Below are positions 62,998-64,000 of a stretch of 64,000 nt of DNA, piece by piece; the stretch's first letter is position 1; each line of letters starts with the position of its first letter. The position numbers and the translations under genes are program-made. The DNA comes from Actibacterium lipolyticum. GTDB lineage: Bacteria; Pseudomonadota; Alphaproteobacteria; Rhodobacterales; Rhodobacteraceae. Below the pieces are notes generated by a model. That model made no database searches. It was given only the letters and a program-made list of their open reading frames with translations, and was not told the origin of the DNA. Location of the stretch: assembly GCF_900184935.1 (NCBI RefSeq), contig NZ_FXYE01000001.1, positions 868,001 through 932,000 of the forward strand, given 5' to 3'.

Positions 62998-64000
62998 CTA
63001 AAAGACTTTGTCGAACGATTGCTTAAGCTTGCTGACAACCTCATCAATATGGGCATCTGTCAGGATGAACGGCGGTGCAAGCAGGATGTGATCGCCGTTG
63101 CGCCCGTCGATGGTGCCGCCCATGGGATAGCAGATCAGACCGGCGGCGAAGGTTTCACGCTTCAACACTTTGTGGATGCTGCGGTCAGCCGCGAAGGGGC
63201 GTTTGGTTTCGCGGTCTTCAACGATTTCAAGCCCGCGGAACAGGCCGCGCCCGCGGATGTCTCCGATGTGAGGGTGCTGGCCGAACGCATCTTCCAGCGC
63301 TGATTGCAGCTTTGCGCCCATCACCTGCGCCCGCTTGGCAAGCCCGCCATCGGTCAGCTTGGTGATCACGGCAAGCGCGGCGGCCGCCGCAACCGGGTGC
63401 CCGATATAGGTATGCCCGTGCTGGAAAAAGCCGGACCCGTCTTCGATTGCGCGATAAATTTCGGCCGAACACAGCATTGCGCCGATCGGTTGATACCCGG
63501 CACCCAGCCCCTTGGCGATGGCGGTAATGTCGGGGGCAACGCCGTCTTGTTCACACGCGAAAAACGTGCCGGTGCGCCCCATGCCGCACATGACTTCGTC
63601 CAGTATCAGCAAGACACCGTATTGATCGCAGATCTCGCGGATACGTTTGAAATAGCCGTCAACAGGGGGCACTGCGCCAGCGGTCGCGCCGACAACGGGT
63701 TCGGCAACGAAGGCCATGACCGTTTCGGGGCCAAGGCGCAAAATCTCTTGTTCGAGTTCATTCGCGACGCGCTGGCCGTAATCGAACGCAGTTTCACCGG
63801 TGGCTTGCCCCCGATAGGCATAGCAGGGCGCGATGTGCGTGGTTTCGATCATCATCGGGGCAAATGGTTCGCGGCGCCACATGTTGCCGCCCGTCGCCAA
63901 CGCACCAAGGGTGTTGCCGTGGTAACTCTGGCGTCGTGCGATGATGCGGTGGCGTTCCGGCTGACCAATTTCGATGCAATACTGACGCGCGAGCTTCAGC
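62998..64000 (-). CDS. Class III PLP aminotransferase (5' end beyond the right edge)
   Basis: Omega-type aminotransferase family. The frame is open to the right edge, so about 334 residues of an expected 430-460 are visible and the start is missing. Seen are ARRQSYHGNTLGALATGG, EPVVGATAGAVPP, LILDEVMCGMGRTGTFFACE, and the PLP lysine in ITAIAKGLGAGYQPIGA, followed by GHTYIGHPVAAAAALAV. The family takes amines, beta-amino acids or similar donors with pyruvate as a common acceptor; the substrate cannot be told from this part. Confidence 0.92.
   Translation of the reverse strand, partial: LKLARQYCIEIGQPERHRIIARRQSYHGNTLGALATGGNMWRREPFAPMMIETTHIAPCYAYRGQATGETAFDYGQRVANELEQEILRLGPETVMAFVAEPVVGATAGAVPPVDGYFKRIREICDQYGVLLILDEVMCGMGRTGTFFACEQDGVAPDITAIAKGLGAGYQPIGAMLCSAEIYRAIEDGSGFFQHGHTYIGHPVAAAAALAVITKLTDGGLAKRAQVMGAKLQSALEDAFGQHPHIGDIRGRGLFRGLEIVEDRETKRPFAADRSIHKVLKRETFAAGLICYPMGGTIDGRNGDHILLAPPFILTDAHIDEVVSKLKQSFDKVF

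Overview
The window comes from the chromosome of a marine-type alphaproteobacterium of the Rhodobacterales (Roseobacter group). This rests on the short ProRS without an inserted editing domain, the HdaA-type DnaA paralogue, a PutA without an N-terminal ribbon-helix-helix domain, an LdtR-like MarR regulator next to sdhE, a TRAP transporter, a bufferin operon, and moderately GC-rich codon use throughout. No rRNA, insertion sequence, phage module, CRISPR array or replication origin was seen. There is one tRNA, tRNA-Leu(UAA), near 61.5 kb. The sequence is gene-dense and no gap between called genes exceeds about 260 bases. Genes run off both edges: ppx on the left and a class III aminotransferase on the right.

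Layout. 1-5.2 kb: a leftward polyphosphate and replication-control block (AI-2E-family permease, hdaA, ppk1, ppx). 5.3-10.3 kb: proS, a ferric-reductase-like flavoprotein overlapped by a 38-residue membrane microprotein, and a LolCE/LolD lipoprotein exporter. 10.3-12.9 kb: three paralogous one-heme cytochromes c around a YdcZ-like permease and a DUF1194 protein. 12.9-19.4 kb: an AT-richer HNH-nuclease gene coupled to parE, ppk2 behind an Fnr-type box, a DUF533 protein and a MATE exporter. 19.5-26.4 kb: a LysR regulator and a seven-gene TRAP transport and catabolism operon (dctPQM, GST, CMD-family, amidohydrolase, SDR). 26.5-31.3 kb: an aspartate aminotransferase, an XRE-sdhE pair, a MarR regulator, two tandem DUF1194 genes and a glyoxalase I. 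31.3-33.6 kb: a SLAM-type outer-membrane protein with an adjacent candidate surface lipoprotein. 33.8-37.6 kb: thyX, small envelope proteins, a cold-shock protein and an ArsC/Spx-like protein. 37.6-40.1 kb: a complete bufferin operon (DUF2282, DUF692, DUF2063, DoxX) with an attenuator after the precursor gene. 40.3-47.4 kb: thrS, valS, an Lrp regulator and an ornithine-decarboxylase-family enzyme. 47.4-53.2 kb: an orphan molybdenum hydroxylase large subunit, a DUF2235 hydrolase, a PaaI thioesterase, and metF/metR around a perfect MetR box. 53.3-55.5 kb: three uncharacterised genes in one operon. 55.5-64 kb: an inositol-phosphatase-family gene, a rhomboid protease, putA, a TPR protein, tRNA-Leu, a lipase with RTX repeats and the aminotransferase.

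How the genes work together. Ppk1, Ppk2 and Ppx give the cell a full polyphosphate cycle, and the Fnr-like box suggests that ppk2 answers to oxygen. The TRAP operon couples uptake of an organic acid to its degradation, with four-base start/stop overlaps at most junctions. The bufferin operon would make and modify a secreted cysteine peptide against copper or a related metal. The SLAM pair would display a lipoprotein on the cell surface. The least explained unit is the operon at 53.3-55.5 kb. It encodes one protein with no recognised fold, one with a paired-cysteine motif followed by a 61-residue uncharged stretch, and one cupredoxin-like protein; none has a signal peptide.
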